Source: Planococcus wigleyi
GTDB taxonomy: Bacteria > Bacillota > Bacilli > Bacillales_A > Planococcaceae
Assembly: GCF_014836985.1 (NCBI RefSeq)
Contig: NZ_JACSPU010000005.1
Coordinates: forward strand, 371,136-435,135
Length of the DNA stretch: 64,000 nucleotides
Direction: 5' to 3'
The translations under genes and the position numbers were made by a program. Positions within the stretch are counted from its first letter, which is position 1. Each line of letters opens with the position of its first letter. Of the stretch, positions 45,898 through 56,902 are shown piece after piece. The notes under the pieces were generated by a model, which worked only from the letters and a program-made list of their open reading frames with translations, did no database searches and was not told the origin of the DNA.

Positions 45898-46854
45898 TTA
45901 TACGACTTCATCTAAAGTTGGAATAGCAGAAATTGCGCCTACTTTTGTACAAACCATTGCACCCACTTTATTGCTCAGATAAGTGATTTTTTTTATCTTC
46001 TCAAAGTCCTCCAGAACTTTTTTCACATCCTTCTCTTTGGCAAGCTGGTACAGCATTGCGCCAACAAATGCATCCCCCGCACCAGTCGAATCTACGGAAT
46101 CTATTTTAATACTTGGAACTATTTCTTGCTTATGGTAATTAGAAATCAAAGTTCCTTCTTTACCTAGTGTAAGTGCAATTAAGCTCGTCCCCATTTGGTG
46201 CAGAAGCTGAATTCCTCTACTAAGATCTTCTGTACCAGTAATAATCTCTAATTCTTCTTGACTGACTTTTACAAAGTCAGCTAACGCAACTCCTTGTTTC
46301 GTTAACTCTATAAAATTAGTTTTCTTCCCTTTCCAGAGATCTGATCTGTAATTAGGATCAAAAGAAACAAATTGCCCATTTTTTTTTGCCAACTTCATTG
46401 TATTGAGGTATGTAGATTGAAAAGGTCCTTCCAGTAACGCAGTTGCAGATCCAAAATGGAGAATGGCAGCTTCTTTTAATTTTTCCTTATCCACTTCTTC
46501 TTCCATTAAAAATGCATCGGCACCTCTGTTAAAAACAAAATCCCTTTCTCCATTCTCCATTAAAGAAACAAAGGCTAGTGTAGTCGGATTAACATTATCA
46601 ACTACAAGCATGGAAGTATTAACATTTATTTCTTCTAAAGTATTTTTCAGAAATTTTCCGAATGGATCGTTTCCAACTTTTCCACAGAACAATGCCGTTC
46701 CACCCAATTTCACAATGGTGGCGCATACGTTAGCAGGCGCTCCCCCAGCCTGTTTTTCGAAAATATTTCCGTCCACTAAGTTATCCCCTGCATCTTTACA
46801 ATAAAAATCGATTAACAACTCTCCGATACAAACTACAGACGCATTTTTACTCAT
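45898..46854 (-). CDS. scrK: Fructokinase (PfkB family)
   Basis: 318 residues from ATG 46854, with GAGGGGAG seven bases upstream. Ribokinase fold: [54 protein letters not shown], and the catalytic [17 protein letters not shown]. Phosphorylates fructose released by the GH32 enzyme encoded just upstream. Fits sucrose or fructan catabolism. Confidence 0.9.
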   Translation of the reverse strand: MSKNASVVCIGELLIDFYCKDAGDNLVDGNIFEKQAGGAPANVCATIVKLGGTALFCGKVGNDPFGKFLKNTLEEINVNTSMLVVDNVNPTTLAFVSLMENGERDFVFNRGADAFLMEEEVDKEKLKEAAILHFGSATALLEGPFQSTYLNTMKLAKKNGQFVSFDPNYRSDLWKGKKTNFIELTKQGVALADFVKVSQEELEIITGTEDLSRGIQLLHQMGTSLIALTLGKEGTLISNYHKQEIVPSIKIDSVDSTGAGDAFVGAMLYQLAKEKDVKKVLEDFEKIKKITYLSNKVGAMVCTKVGAISAIPTLDEVV

Positions 46855-46968
46855 ACTTTTACTCCCCTCGCTAAAATGTGAACTATTATATTTTTTTAAT
46901 TTAAAAAAGAGGAAACAATCAAATGTCTCCTCTTTTCTAAACATCTAAATACTAGTAAGCTTCACATT

Positions 46969-48432
46969 TTATAATGTTGCATTCTTTGCAGGGATTGCGA
47001 TATAACCATCCTTAACGGTCATATTTCCACCCTTACTATAAAGTGTTATGCTTTCACAGGTTTCGTCAGGATATACTAAACTCGTTATAGCATAAGTGCC
47101 ATCATTGATAAAGATTTCAATCGAACATTTATCAATAATCACCCGTAATTGAACATGATTTCTTTCACTCATTTTAAGTTCTTGATCCGTTGAAAACATA
47201 TCAGAAAATTCCACATTTCCAGAATTTCTTCTATTTAGTATTATCACGTGATTTAGTGCATCATACTCGATAGTGGTGATGTGGGCTGATGTATGATTCA
47301 ATGTAACACCAAATTGATCCGCATCATTCTTTATATCCAGGAATAAGTCTACATATCGCTCATTCACTTCAATTTTCTTTGGATTAGAAGGTTTTACTTC
47401 ATAGTTTTGAATATCTACAGTTCTTTCAAAATAAGAAGATAGTTCTTCCACAGGATATTGAATGACTTTATACTTCCCTTCTATGTTCCGAAGGTGAAGC
47501 TCTCTTGGAATCGTCATCTGATTTCTCCATCCATCCGTAGGCACCACATTGGCATATCTCCAGTTACTCATCCATCCCAGATAAATCCGACGCCCATCCT
47601 CTTCCGGAATATCTGAAAAGCTTACACCGGCATAATTGTCTCTCCCATAGTCTAGCCACCTGATGTCATGATGTTCCGATGTAAAGACAGAACCATTAAA
47701 AGCACCAACAAAATACTGTGTACGCGAGCCCATGTTCGATATTCCATTATCACCGATACTGACTATCAAAATCCATTTTTCTTCTTCTGTATCTTCTACC
47801 TTTAATTTAAATAGGTCAGGACATTCCCAAACCCCATCATGAGAACCTGCGTTATCACCAAACTCACTTTCAAACTCCCAATCTATTAAATTTAATGAAG
47901 AATAAAAAGAAATTGTTTGGCCAGTGGCTAATGACATAATCCATTTCTCTGTTTCCTCGTGATGAAAGACCTTGGGATCTCGGAAATCACTTTTTGACGC
48001 ATGAGAAAGTACAGGATTACCCTCATATTTAATCCAGGTTCGTCCATTGTCATTACTATACGCCAGACTTTGCGTTTGTTTTTGTGCGATTTCATCACTA
48101 GCTTCCTGGTGGTGCGTAAAAATAGCTACTAAACCTGGTTCATCCGGAAAGAACCCTGTCGTATTATTCCAATCCACCACTGTACTTCCGGAAAAAATAG
48201 TTCCGTGCTCATCCGGGTATAGGGCTATTTCAAGCTCCTCCCAGGTAATCAAATCCTTACTGACAGCATGGCCCCAATGCATTGGGCCCCAAATATTGTC
48301 GTTAGGATTGTGTTGAAAAAACAAGTGATATTCATCTTTAAAATATACTAATCCATTTGGATCGTTTAACCAATTTTTCTTTGTTGCAAAGTGCAAACTG
48401 GGCCTGTATTGTAGTATTTCTTGTTTTGTCAA
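46969..48432 (-). CDS. scrB: Cytoplasmic GH32 beta-fructosidase (sucrase/fructanase)
   Basis: 487 residues from TTG 48432 (GGAGGAGAACTAA upstream). Five-bladed propeller with nucleophile Asp in WLNDPNGLVYF, transition-state Asp in SDFRDPKVF and acid/base Glu in WECPDLF; C-terminal beta-sandwich. No signal peptide. Similar to sucrose-6-phosphate hydrolases, but because its operon encodes an ABC importer and not a PTS, the natural substrate is probably unphosphorylated sucrose or short fructans (inference). Confidence 0.9.
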   Translation of the reverse strand: MTKQEILQYRPSLHFATKKNWLNDPNGLVYFKDEYHLFFQHNPNDNIWGPMHWGHAVSKDLITWEELEIALYPDEHGTIFSGSTVVDWNNTTGFFPDEPGLVAIFTHHQEASDEIAQKQTQSLAYSNDNGRTWIKYEGNPVLSHASKSDFRDPKVFHHEETEKWIMSLATGQTISFYSSLNLIDWEFESEFGDNAGSHDGVWECPDLFKLKVEDTEEEKWILIVSIGDNGISNMGSRTQYFVGAFNGSVFTSEHHDIRWLDYGRDNYAGVSFSDIPEEDGRRIYLGWMSNWRYANVVPTDGWRNQMTIPRELHLRNIEGKYKVIQYPVEELSSYFERTVDIQNYEVKPSNPKKIEVNERYVDLFLDIKNDADQFGVTLNHTSAHITTIEYDALNHVIILNRRNSGNVEFSDMFSTDQELKMSERNHVQLRVIIDKCSIEIFINDGTYAITSLVYPDETCESITLYSKGGNMTVKDGYIAIPAKNATL

Positions 48433-48446
48433 TTAGTTCTCCTCCA

Positions 48447-50048
48447 TTACTTAGCAGTACGGTCATAACCTTTTTGTTTAATTTCCAGCCATTCCTGTAA
48501 ACCAAGACGATCCAACTCATCCAAGTATTGGTCCCATTCTTCCTCTATAGTTCCCTTTGTAATCCATTCAGCTTTTTTTCGCTGAATGTATGGAAGCAAG
48601 TCTGCTTCTATTGTAGAAAGAAGCTCTAATTCTTCTAAACTGAAAAATACTTTCGGATAGATATTTTCCGCTTTCATATGCGGAACCATAACTTCTTTCA
48701 TTTGATCCAATCTCTCGGCAGCATCATCTGGCTTTGTCGTGATTTCCCCATAATAACTGTCTAGTATTGCCAATGGTCCTCCAACGGAAGTTCTCTCTCT
48801 TAATTCAACAGGTGCAGTTCCTTCTAGACCGAGATGTTTTAACATATTTTGCTCTTCATCAAATTCAAAGATATTCTGCATATCTTCATCTCCATAAGTA
48901 CCCCAGTTGTTTTGTACAGACTGATGAGGGTCATAGAATTCATCAACCCATTTTGCTGTTAATTCAAGATTTTGGTTGGCACCTGTAACAACCATTTTCG
49001 AACGATCAAAACCCATCCCATTTGTTCTGGCAACATTTTTTTGGCCATCCGGACCTTCTAAAGGCGGCATAAGCGCATAATCATCATTCGATCCTGAAAT
49101 ATTTGCTTTATCCCAAGTAAAATACATACCGTAGCGGCCTTCTTGGCCTTTAGCTACATAAGTAGACCAGTCCTGTTCAAAGGCTTCGATATCAATTAAT
49201 TCTTCCTTATGCAGTTCATTCATGAAGTTGATGGCTTCTTTGTATCCTTCATCGCTGGATGTCAATTTAACTTCTCCATCATTAGTTACAACGGTGTGAT
49301 CCCAATTATCACCCAGACCAAATGAACCGAATAAGAATCCTGGATCCTGTCCTCCGTCATTTATAATAAATGACATAGGAATTGTTTCTCCGTCACCAGC
49401 AAGATCATTCTCTTTAAAGGCGATTAGCACTTCTTTTAATTCCTGAGTTGTTGTGGGCATTTCCAGTCCCAATTCATCCAGCCATGTTACGTTTATCCAT
49501 GGGAAATTATCTACTGAGTGAATACTTTCTTTCCCTTGTCCTAGTTCCTCTATCCAAGGGAATGCATAGATATTTCCGTCCGGTGCAGTCATCATCTCTC
49601 TATACTCTGGAGCTTTTTCCAGAACCGCTTGCAGATTAGGCATGTGATTTTCTATTAATTCGTTCAGTGGAATAATAGCACCATCGTCTGCCAAATTTAA
49701 TAATTCATAATCACTGTAACCAGCATTGCTAATCGCGTCTGGCATATCCCCGCTAGTCATTGCCAAATTCCTTTTCTCACCAAATGTTTCTCCTGTAAAG
49801 TTTCTCCATTCAATATGGACATTTGTTTTCTCTTCTAATCGCTGATTAAGCAATTTCTCATTTGGGTCTTCAGGTGCTAGTGGCGAACTTTGTGTCATAA
49901 CCTTCAATGTCACTTTTTCTTCTAAAGGAAATTCAATGTCTGAAAGCCCGTAATCCTCTGACCAGGTATCCTTATCATTGCCGCTACATCCCGAAACTAC
50001 TGTTCCGATGATCAGCAGCAATGAAGTTGCTTTTAAAAACTTTTTCAT
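48447..50048 (-). CDS. ABC importer solute-binding lipoprotein, LplA/YtcQ type
   Basis: 533 residues. Signal peptide with lipobox VSGC (Cys21), then a large two-lobed binding domain: EEKVTLKVMTQSSPLAPEDP, VHIEWRNFTGETFGEKRNLA, MTSGDMPDAISNAGYSDYELLNLA and GQEGRYGMYFTWDK. The length (about 530) is typical of family-1 oligosaccharide-binding proteins paired with LplB/LplC-like permeases. Captures the fructoside substrate outside the cell. AGTGGGGAA upstream of ATG. Confidence 0.9.
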   Translation of the reverse strand: MKKFLKATSLLLIIGTVVSGCSGNDKDTWSEDYGLSDIEFPLEEKVTLKVMTQSSPLAPEDPNEKLLNQRLEEKTNVHIEWRNFTGETFGEKRNLAMTSGDMPDAISNAGYSDYELLNLADDGAIIPLNELIENHMPNLQAVLEKAPEYREMMTAPDGNIYAFPWIEELGQGKESIHSVDNFPWINVTWLDELGLEMPTTTQELKEVLIAFKENDLAGDGETIPMSFIINDGGQDPGFLFGSFGLGDNWDHTVVTNDGEVKLTSSDEGYKEAINFMNELHKEELIDIEAFEQDWSTYVAKGQEGRYGMYFTWDKANISGSNDDYALMPPLEGPDGQKNVARTNGMGFDRSKMVVTGANQNLELTAKWVDEFYDPHQSVQNNWGTYGDEDMQNIFEFDEEQNMLKHLGLEGTAPVELRERTSVGGPLAILDSYYGEITTKPDDAAERLDQMKEVMVPHMKAENIYPKVFFSLEELELLSTIEADLLPYIQRKKAEWITKGTIEEEWDQYLDELDRLGLQEWLEIKQKGYDRTAK

Positions 50049-50066
50049 AATAATTCCCCACTTTCT

Positions 50067-50963
50067 TTATTTTAATGATCCTACCATTACGCCTTTTTCA
50101 AAATACTTTTGGAAAAAAGGATACATAATCAGCAAGGGTAAACTTGACACTACAATAGAAGAATACTTTATCATTTCTGCAATTTTTTGAATCTCAGCTC
50201 TTGCAAGCTGATCCGCAATCATGCCAGGCTGCACTTCATTCTGGATAAGAATTTCACGCAATACCAGCTGTAATGGATAGAGGGATTGATCTTCGAGATA
50301 AATCATTGCGTTGAAATAAGAATTCCACTGGCCTATAAAAGCATATAAAGCGAGTACAAAAATAATTGGTTTGGACAGCGGCAAGATAATCTTCAAAAAT
50401 ATCTTGAGATCTGAAGCACCATCTATTCTTGCTGCTTCCTTTAGTTCATTGGGCAATCCTTTAAAATATGTTCTAGAAAGTATAATATTCCACACACTGA
50501 CAGCTCCTGGAAGTATGATTGCCCACGGTGTATTGATCATACCCAACTCTTTAATCAGTAAATATGTAGGGATCATCCCACCATTGAAAAACATTGTTAC
50601 GATAAAGAAAAGCATAAACAACTTTTTTCCAGCTAAATTGTCAACGGATAAAGCGTAACCAGCAAGAATAGAAAACAAAACAGAGACTATAGAGAATCCT
50701 CCTGCGTACATAATAGAGTTAAGAAAGCCTCTAACGATAGAACCATCTTCGAATATCCTTCTATAACCATCAATCGTCCAGTCCTCAGGATTAAGCGATA
50801 TACCTTTTGTCAGCAAGACATTCGGACTCAGAAAAGAGCCGAATAAAACATACAAAAGCGGAACAGTAATAATGAGCACAATTAAAATTAAAATGATTTT
50901 GTTAATTAAAAGGAGCGTTCTGTCTGTTTTCGAATTATTTACAAGGTCAATTTTAGATTTCAT
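50067..50963 (-). CDS. Carbohydrate ABC transporter permease (LplC/YtcP type)
   Basis: 298 residues with six membrane segments. The cytoplasmic EAA loop LPNELKEAARIDGASDLKIF, then LKIILPLSKPIIFVL, contacts the ATPase. Ends with the KGVMVGSLK tail typical of YtcP-like permeases. Partner of the permease encoded 14 bases upstream. No ATPase gene in the operon. Confidence 0.92.
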   Translation of the reverse strand: MKSKIDLVNNSKTDRTLLLINKIILILIVLIITVPLLYVLFGSFLSPNVLLTKGISLNPEDWTIDGYRRIFEDGSIVRGFLNSIMYAGGFSIVSVLFSILAGYALSVDNLAGKKLFMLFFIVTMFFNGGMIPTYLLIKELGMINTPWAIILPGAVSVWNIILSRTYFKGLPNELKEAARIDGASDLKIFLKIILPLSKPIIFVLALYAFIGQWNSYFNAMIYLEDQSLYPLQLVLREILIQNEVQPGMIADQLARAEIQKIAEMIKYSSIVVSSLPLLIMYPFFQKYFEKGVMVGSLK

Positions 50964-50977
50964 GATTGTGCTCCCAT

Positions 50978-51925
50978 CTAGTAAAGTGTTTCACCATTTA
51001 ATTTTTTGACAACAGTATTAGCAATTACTAGTAGAAGCAAACTAATAACAGAATTGAATAATCCTACAGCAGCTCCAAATGACCAATCCCCTGCTTGTAG
51101 CCCTCTTTTGTATACATAGGTATCAATAATCTCTGAAGCAGGCAAGTTCATGTCAGTTTGAAGTAAGTATGCTTTTTCAAAACCAACTCCCATAATTCCG
51201 CCAATTGCCAAAATAAACAGGACAGCTATAGTCGGCTTAAGAACTTGAAGATCAATATGAATGATTCTTTGTAAAAGGGAAGCACCATCAATCGTTGCTG
51301 CATCATGAAGCTGCGGATCGACATTCGATAGTGCAGCAACATAGATAATTGATGAGAAACCTGCAACCTGCCAGACACTGGATGCAATGAATACGCTTCT
51401 GAAATAAGATGGATCTGTCATAAAGGAGACGGGCTCATCCATAAATAAAGTCAGAAATTCATTAATCGGTCCTGCTGGTGATAAAAAGATAAATAGCATC
51501 CCCGATATCACTACTGTAGAAAGAAAATATGGCGCATAGATGATTAATTGAACATTTTTTTTAACTTTAGCTCTTCTCAGCTGATTTAACATCAAAGCCA
51601 GAATGATAGGAATTGGAAACCCGATAAGAAGTTCGAAAGCGCTTAATTTTATCGTATTCATAAATATTTGCTGAAAGTTGGGGGATTGCAAAAAATTAAT
51701 GAAATGGTCGAAACCAATCCATTCACTTCCCATAATCCCTTTAATCGGACTAAAATCTTTAAATGCAATTGTAACCCCATACATTGGTATGTAATTGAAT
51801 ATAAATACTAGGACAACAGCTGGCACTAAAAACAAATACAAGATGAAATTATTTTTAATGTAGTTTTTACGGTTTTCTTTGATTTTAATTGTTTGAACTG
51901 TTTTCTCAGATACTGCTTTAGCCAT
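50978..51925 (-). CDS. Carbohydrate ABC transporter permease (LplB/YteP type)
   Basis: 315 residues, six membrane segments after a basic N-terminus (KIKENRKNYIKNNFILYLFLVP). EAA loop LSNVDPQLHDAATIDGASLL, then QRIIHIDLQVLKPTI. First gene of the operon; GGGGGAGGATGTC before the ATG. Controlled by the promoter and operators at 51990-52117. Confidence 0.92.
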   Translation of the reverse strand: MAKAVSEKTVQTIKIKENRKNYIKNNFILYLFLVPAVVLVFIFNYIPMYGVTIAFKDFSPIKGIMGSEWIGFDHFINFLQSPNFQQIFMNTIKLSAFELLIGFPIPIILALMLNQLRRAKVKKNVQLIIYAPYFLSTVVISGMLFIFLSPAGPINEFLTLFMDEPVSFMTDPSYFRSVFIASSVWQVAGFSSIIYVAALSNVDPQLHDAATIDGASLLQRIIHIDLQVLKPTIAVLFILAIGGIMGVGFEKAYLLQTDMNLPASEIIDTYVYKRGLQAGDWSFGAAVGLFNSVISLLLLVIANTVVKKLNGETLY

Positions 51926-51989
51926 GACATCCTCCCCCTTTTTGGCTTCATTAATAAAACGCTTTCTATGATTGCCAAAATAACTATTA

Positions 51990-52004
51990 AGTTAACGCTT
52001 TCAT
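51990..52004 (-). promoter_or_regulatory. CcpA catabolite-response element (cre)
   Basis: Minus strand ATGAAAGCGTTAACT fits WTGNAANCGNWWNCW at every position. Lies about 70 bases downstream of the predicted transcription start, a position where CcpA can block elongation. A weaker, two-mismatch look-alike is at 51954-51968. Confidence 0.7.
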
Positions 52005-52044
52005 AGAAGTTTAAAAATGTAAAAAATTAATCCTTTTATAACTA

Positions 52045-52060
52045 TGTTAACCGGTTAACA
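52045..52060. promoter_or_regulatory. LacI-type operator O1
   Basis: Perfect palindrome TGTTAACCGGTTAACA, just downstream of the predicted start of transcription. The CG centre is typical of LacI-family sites. Confidence 0.85.
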
Positions 52061-52078
52061 TATCGTGTTGTAAAATTG

Positions 52079-52107
52079 ATTATAGTTAAATCTCCTTTTT
52101 ATGTCAA
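52079..52107 (-). promoter_or_regulatory. Perfect sigma-A promoter of the fructoside operon
   Basis: TTGACA (52107-52102), 17-base spacer, TATAAT (52084-52079) on the minus strand; both hexamers match consensus exactly. The -35 lies inside operator O2. Confidence 0.9.
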
Positions 52108-52117
52108 CCGGTTAACA
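52102..52117. promoter_or_regulatory. LacI-type operator O2 overlapping the -35
   Basis: TGTCAACCGGTTAACA, one base different from O1; centre-to-centre distance 57 bases. The deviating base creates the consensus TTGACA of the promoter. Confidence 0.85.
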
Positions 52118-52158
52118 GAAGAAAACAAAAAATTTTAAATACTTTTTAATTATGAGTT

Positions 52159-53142
52159 TTATGTTGTTTCACTTTCAATTAAGTTTACTGGTAGCTTCCA
52201 TTCAATTTGTGATTCCGTTTCACCTTCAATTTGTTTTAATAATAGCCGAACTGCTAAATTTGCAATTTCCTTTACTGGCTGCTGAATCGTACTTAGTTCA
52301 GGCAACAGCATTCTGGTTATTTCTGAGCCATCATAACCGATCACTTTCAAATCAGCAGGTATATTTATGTTCCTTCTTTTTGCTTCTTTCATCACACTCG
52401 ATGCTATAAGGTCATCGCTTGCAAAAATACCATCAACATCTGGGTTCTCATTAAAAATAGTTTCTATAACATTTTCACCTATTACATAACTCTGGGGATA
52501 ATATTGGTTTTCTTTCATTACGTCTTCATACGCTTCTCTTCTTAAATTTGCAGGGGTTTCCAAAGAAGGAGAACCGTTAATATGAATAATCTTCTTACAA
52601 CCTTTATCAATTAATAATTGAGTAGCCTTTTTCCCGCCATCATAATTATCACTGGAGACGACCGGCGTATTTTCAGATAAATAGCGATCAATACCCACCA
52701 ATGGGAGTTGCGGGTTGTCATATTCCAGAATCCCTCTGTTATGAGATCCTGCTATAATTCCATCCACCTGGTGTCTTTGCAGCATTTCCAGGTAACTCTT
52801 TTCTTTATCTTCACGGCCTTCACTGTTGCATAATAATACTTTGTAGCCTAAAGATTCACATATATTCTCTAAATGAAAAATCAATTGTCCATAAAAAGGA
52901 TTGTTTGTAGTTGGAAAAATAAGGCCGATAATAAAGGTCTTATTAATAAAGAGTGAACGAGCAATTTCATTTGGATGGTAGTTTAACAGTTCTACAGCTT
53001 CATTTACTTTCTTTCTTGTTTTTTCGCTTATATATCCTCGATTATTTAGTACTCTTGAAACGGTTGTCTTGGAAACACCAGCTTCATTAGCGACATCATC
53101 CAACTTAACTTTTTGATTTATATTTTCATTTGTATTATTCAC
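52159..53142 (-). CDS. LacI family transcriptional regulator of the fructoside operon
   Basis: 327 residues from GTG 53142 (AAAGGTG seven bases upstream). N-terminal helix-turn-helix VKLDDVANEAGVSKTTVSRV followed by LNNRGYISEKTRKKV and the hinge NYHPNEIARSL; then a periplasmic-binding-protein-like sensor domain (IIGLIFPTTNNPFYGQL, GIIAGSHNRGI, PLVGIDRYL, VDGIFASDDLIASSVM). It should bind the two palindromes just downstream of its own stop and repress the sugar operon until inducer is present. Confidence 0.92.
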   Translation of the reverse strand: MNNTNENINQKVKLDDVANEAGVSKTTVSRVLNNRGYISEKTRKKVNEAVELLNYHPNEIARSLFINKTFIIGLIFPTTNNPFYGQLIFHLENICESLGYKVLLCNSEGREDKEKSYLEMLQRHQVDGIIAGSHNRGILEYDNPQLPLVGIDRYLSENTPVVSSDNYDGGKKATQLLIDKGCKKIIHINGSPSLETPANLRREAYEDVMKENQYYPQSYVIGENVIETIFNENPDVDGIFASDDLIASSVMKEAKRRNINIPADLKVIGYDGSEITRMLLPELSTIQQPVKEIANLAVRLLLKQIEGETESQIEWKLPVNLIESETT

Positions 53143-53774
53143 TTTTCATCACCTTTGCTATCTCTTTGCTAATTCATCTTTGCTACCCTAATAAAAATAC
53201 AATTGAACAAGTAGATTTTACTGTTTTTCAAGAGGTACTATAAGAATAATTTTGGCACATTAATTCTGTGAAAATATTCGTTGAATCATTCTTATATCTT
53301 TTGATATTCACTCTTCAAATAGACCTTTCCTATTTATTTAAAGCTTTTTAAACCATGTCAAGTTGAAATGCTAACCTAATGGCATGTAATAAGTATAAAA
53401 AGATTCCTTTCAACATCATATCCAAAGGGATGTAGGAGCGCAACCTTTTAAAATCAGAATATTATGTTTGAATTTAATTTGTTAACATACTTTCTTCACC
53501 AAGAACGAAAAGAATTGTGAACTGCATATATAAATAGTAAAAAATAAAACTCATTCTTTTATATACATACATTCTTTTAAAATGACAAAAGCTGTTATAG
53601 ATTTACCTGACACACAAAAAAGATCCAATCATTAAAATCTTGCTACGACCTTACAAGTTTGTATATATACTACACATAAAATGAAGATTTAATCGATTGT
53701 TAAGTTCTCTTCAAAGAATAAAAAGATACCTCGAAAAATTACCTTTGCTAACCACAAGTATTACCTCTCATTAT
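53143..53774. other. AT-rich gene-free gap between lacI and groEL
   Basis: No supported reading frame. The only pattern noted is TTTGCTA at 53154, 53165 and 53179 (TAGCAAA on the lacI strand), the first overlapping the lacI ribosome binding site. It probably marks the edge of the acquired sugar cluster. Confidence 0.6.
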
Positions 53775-53807
53775 TAAAAAGCGAGGTCTGCCATTAGGCA
53801 AACCTCG
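53775..53807 (-). terminator. Terminator of groESL
   Basis: CGAGGTCTGCC / GGCAAACCTCG stem (one wobble), ATTA loop, T-run on the minus strand; 30 bases past the groEL stop. Confidence 0.88.
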
Positions 53808-53837
53808 TATTGTGTTACTAATGTTATTCAATTTGCT

Positions 53838-55785
<1,948 letters not shown>

Positions 55786-55822
55786 TTGAAACACCCTCCT
55801 CAAATTATCTAAATGTTCTCGA

Positions 55823-55849
55823 TTAGCACTCTCAACCTCTGAGTGCTAA
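55823..55849. promoter_or_regulatory. CIRCE element (HrcA operator)
   Basis: TTAGCACTC, nine-base spacer, GAGTGCTAA: the exact consensus. Binds the HrcA repressor for heat-shock control of groESL. Confidence 0.98.
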
Positions 55850-55859
55850 CCCACTACCA

Positions 55860-55888
55860 AGTTTAATAAAATCTTCAGTCTTTTGCAA
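55860..55888 (-). promoter_or_regulatory. Candidate sigma-A promoter of groESL
   Basis: TTGCAA (55888-55883), 17-base spacer, TAAACT (55865-55860), directly upstream of CIRCE. Confidence 0.55.
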
Positions 55889-55978
55889 GCGGTAACCATT
55901 AGTATTTTGATTTCTTTGCGGTTGTTCTTTGAAAGCTCTACAATAGAAGGAGCATCCCCCAGTGAAAGGAATTACATC

Positions 55979-56824
55979 ATGCCCACCAAACGAAAAACCT
56001 TTATAGACAGTTTCTTGAAAAACGGCAGCTCCTCTCGCCCGAAAACCAAAAAGAACAGCAGCTACCGCCCGAAAGCACAAGGGACAAAAACGCCGCTTTA
56101 TGTATTGTTGATCTTTATTGCTGCACAGTTATCACCGATTCTGTTCATCTCCCCTACCTTGAATTATTTCCTGGACCAAGGCATGGACCGGGAAGCTGCC
56201 GGCGCCGCCACTTCAGGCTGGCTGATTTTCCTGACTATGGGCATCGGTTTCATTTTAACGCTCCTGATCATTTTCCGGGACAAGCGCTTTTTCGATATAT
56301 GGAAAGGCACAAAATCCACGGTCCTCATGTCGGTTGTCTGGGGCTTTCTCGGCTTTCTGCTTCTGCTGATCGGCCAATCAGTCGCCGCTTTAATTGAAAT
56401 GAAGGTTCTCGGCATTGATCCCGGTTCTGAGAATACCGCTTCCTTAGTCTATATCGCTGAAGCGGTGCCGCTCGCTATCGTTTCAATCGTCTTGTTCGGA
56501 CCAATTCTCGAAGAACTGGTTTTTCGCCGCGTCCTGTTCGGTTCACTGAACCAAACGACCAATTTCTTTTTCGCAACAGCGATCAGTGCATTGGTGTTCG
56601 CTTTGATTCACTTTGATTTTACGCATTTGCTGCTTTACTTCACTACCGGCTTGATCTTGGCGTTCCTGTATCAGAAGACCAAACGGATCATCACCCCGAT
56701 TATTGCCCATATGTGCTTGAATGGCTATGTCATGCTGATTCAACTCAATATGGACAAAATTTTGGAATTCCAGGAACAGATGGAAAAACTTCAAACAACC
56801 GGATTTTCTTCTTTCTTTCAATGA
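55979..56824 (+). CDS. CPBP family intramembrane metalloprotease
   Basis: 281 residues from ATG 55979 (AAAGGA eight bases before). Basic, Lys/Ser-rich N-terminal tail of ~45 residues, then about seven membrane helices. CAAX-protease/ABI motifs: LEELVFRRVLFG (EExxxR), HFDFTH and a final IIAHMCLNG, which together bind zinc. Equivalent in position to YdiL of B. subtilis beside groES. Likely cleaves or processes a membrane peptide; substrate unknown. Confidence 0.9.
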   Translation: MPTKRKTFIDSFLKNGSSSRPKTKKNSSYRPKAQGTKTPLYVLLIFIAAQLSPILFISPTLNYFLDQGMDREAAGAATSGWLIFLTMGIGFILTLLIIFRDKRFFDIWKGTKSTVLMSVVWGFLGFLLLLIGQSVAALIEMKVLGIDPGSENTASLVYIAEAVPLAIVSIVLFGPILEELVFRRVLFGSLNQTTNFFFATAISALVFALIHFDFTHLLLYFTTGLILAFLYQKTKRIITPIIAHMCLNGYVMLIQLNMDKILEFQEQMEKLQTTGFSSFFQ

Positions 56825-56856
56825 GCAGTAAAGAGACGAAAAACATATTTCCCATA

Positions 56857-56902
56857 AGAAAAAGCCTTCCCCGATTTTGATCGGTGGAAGGCTTTATTTT
56901 TC
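56857..56902. terminator. Bidirectional terminator between CPBP protease and tatC
   Basis: AAAGCCTTCC / GGAAGGCTTT stem with internal CCGAT / ATCGG, A- and T-runs on both sides; overlaps the tatC stop. Confidence 0.88.
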
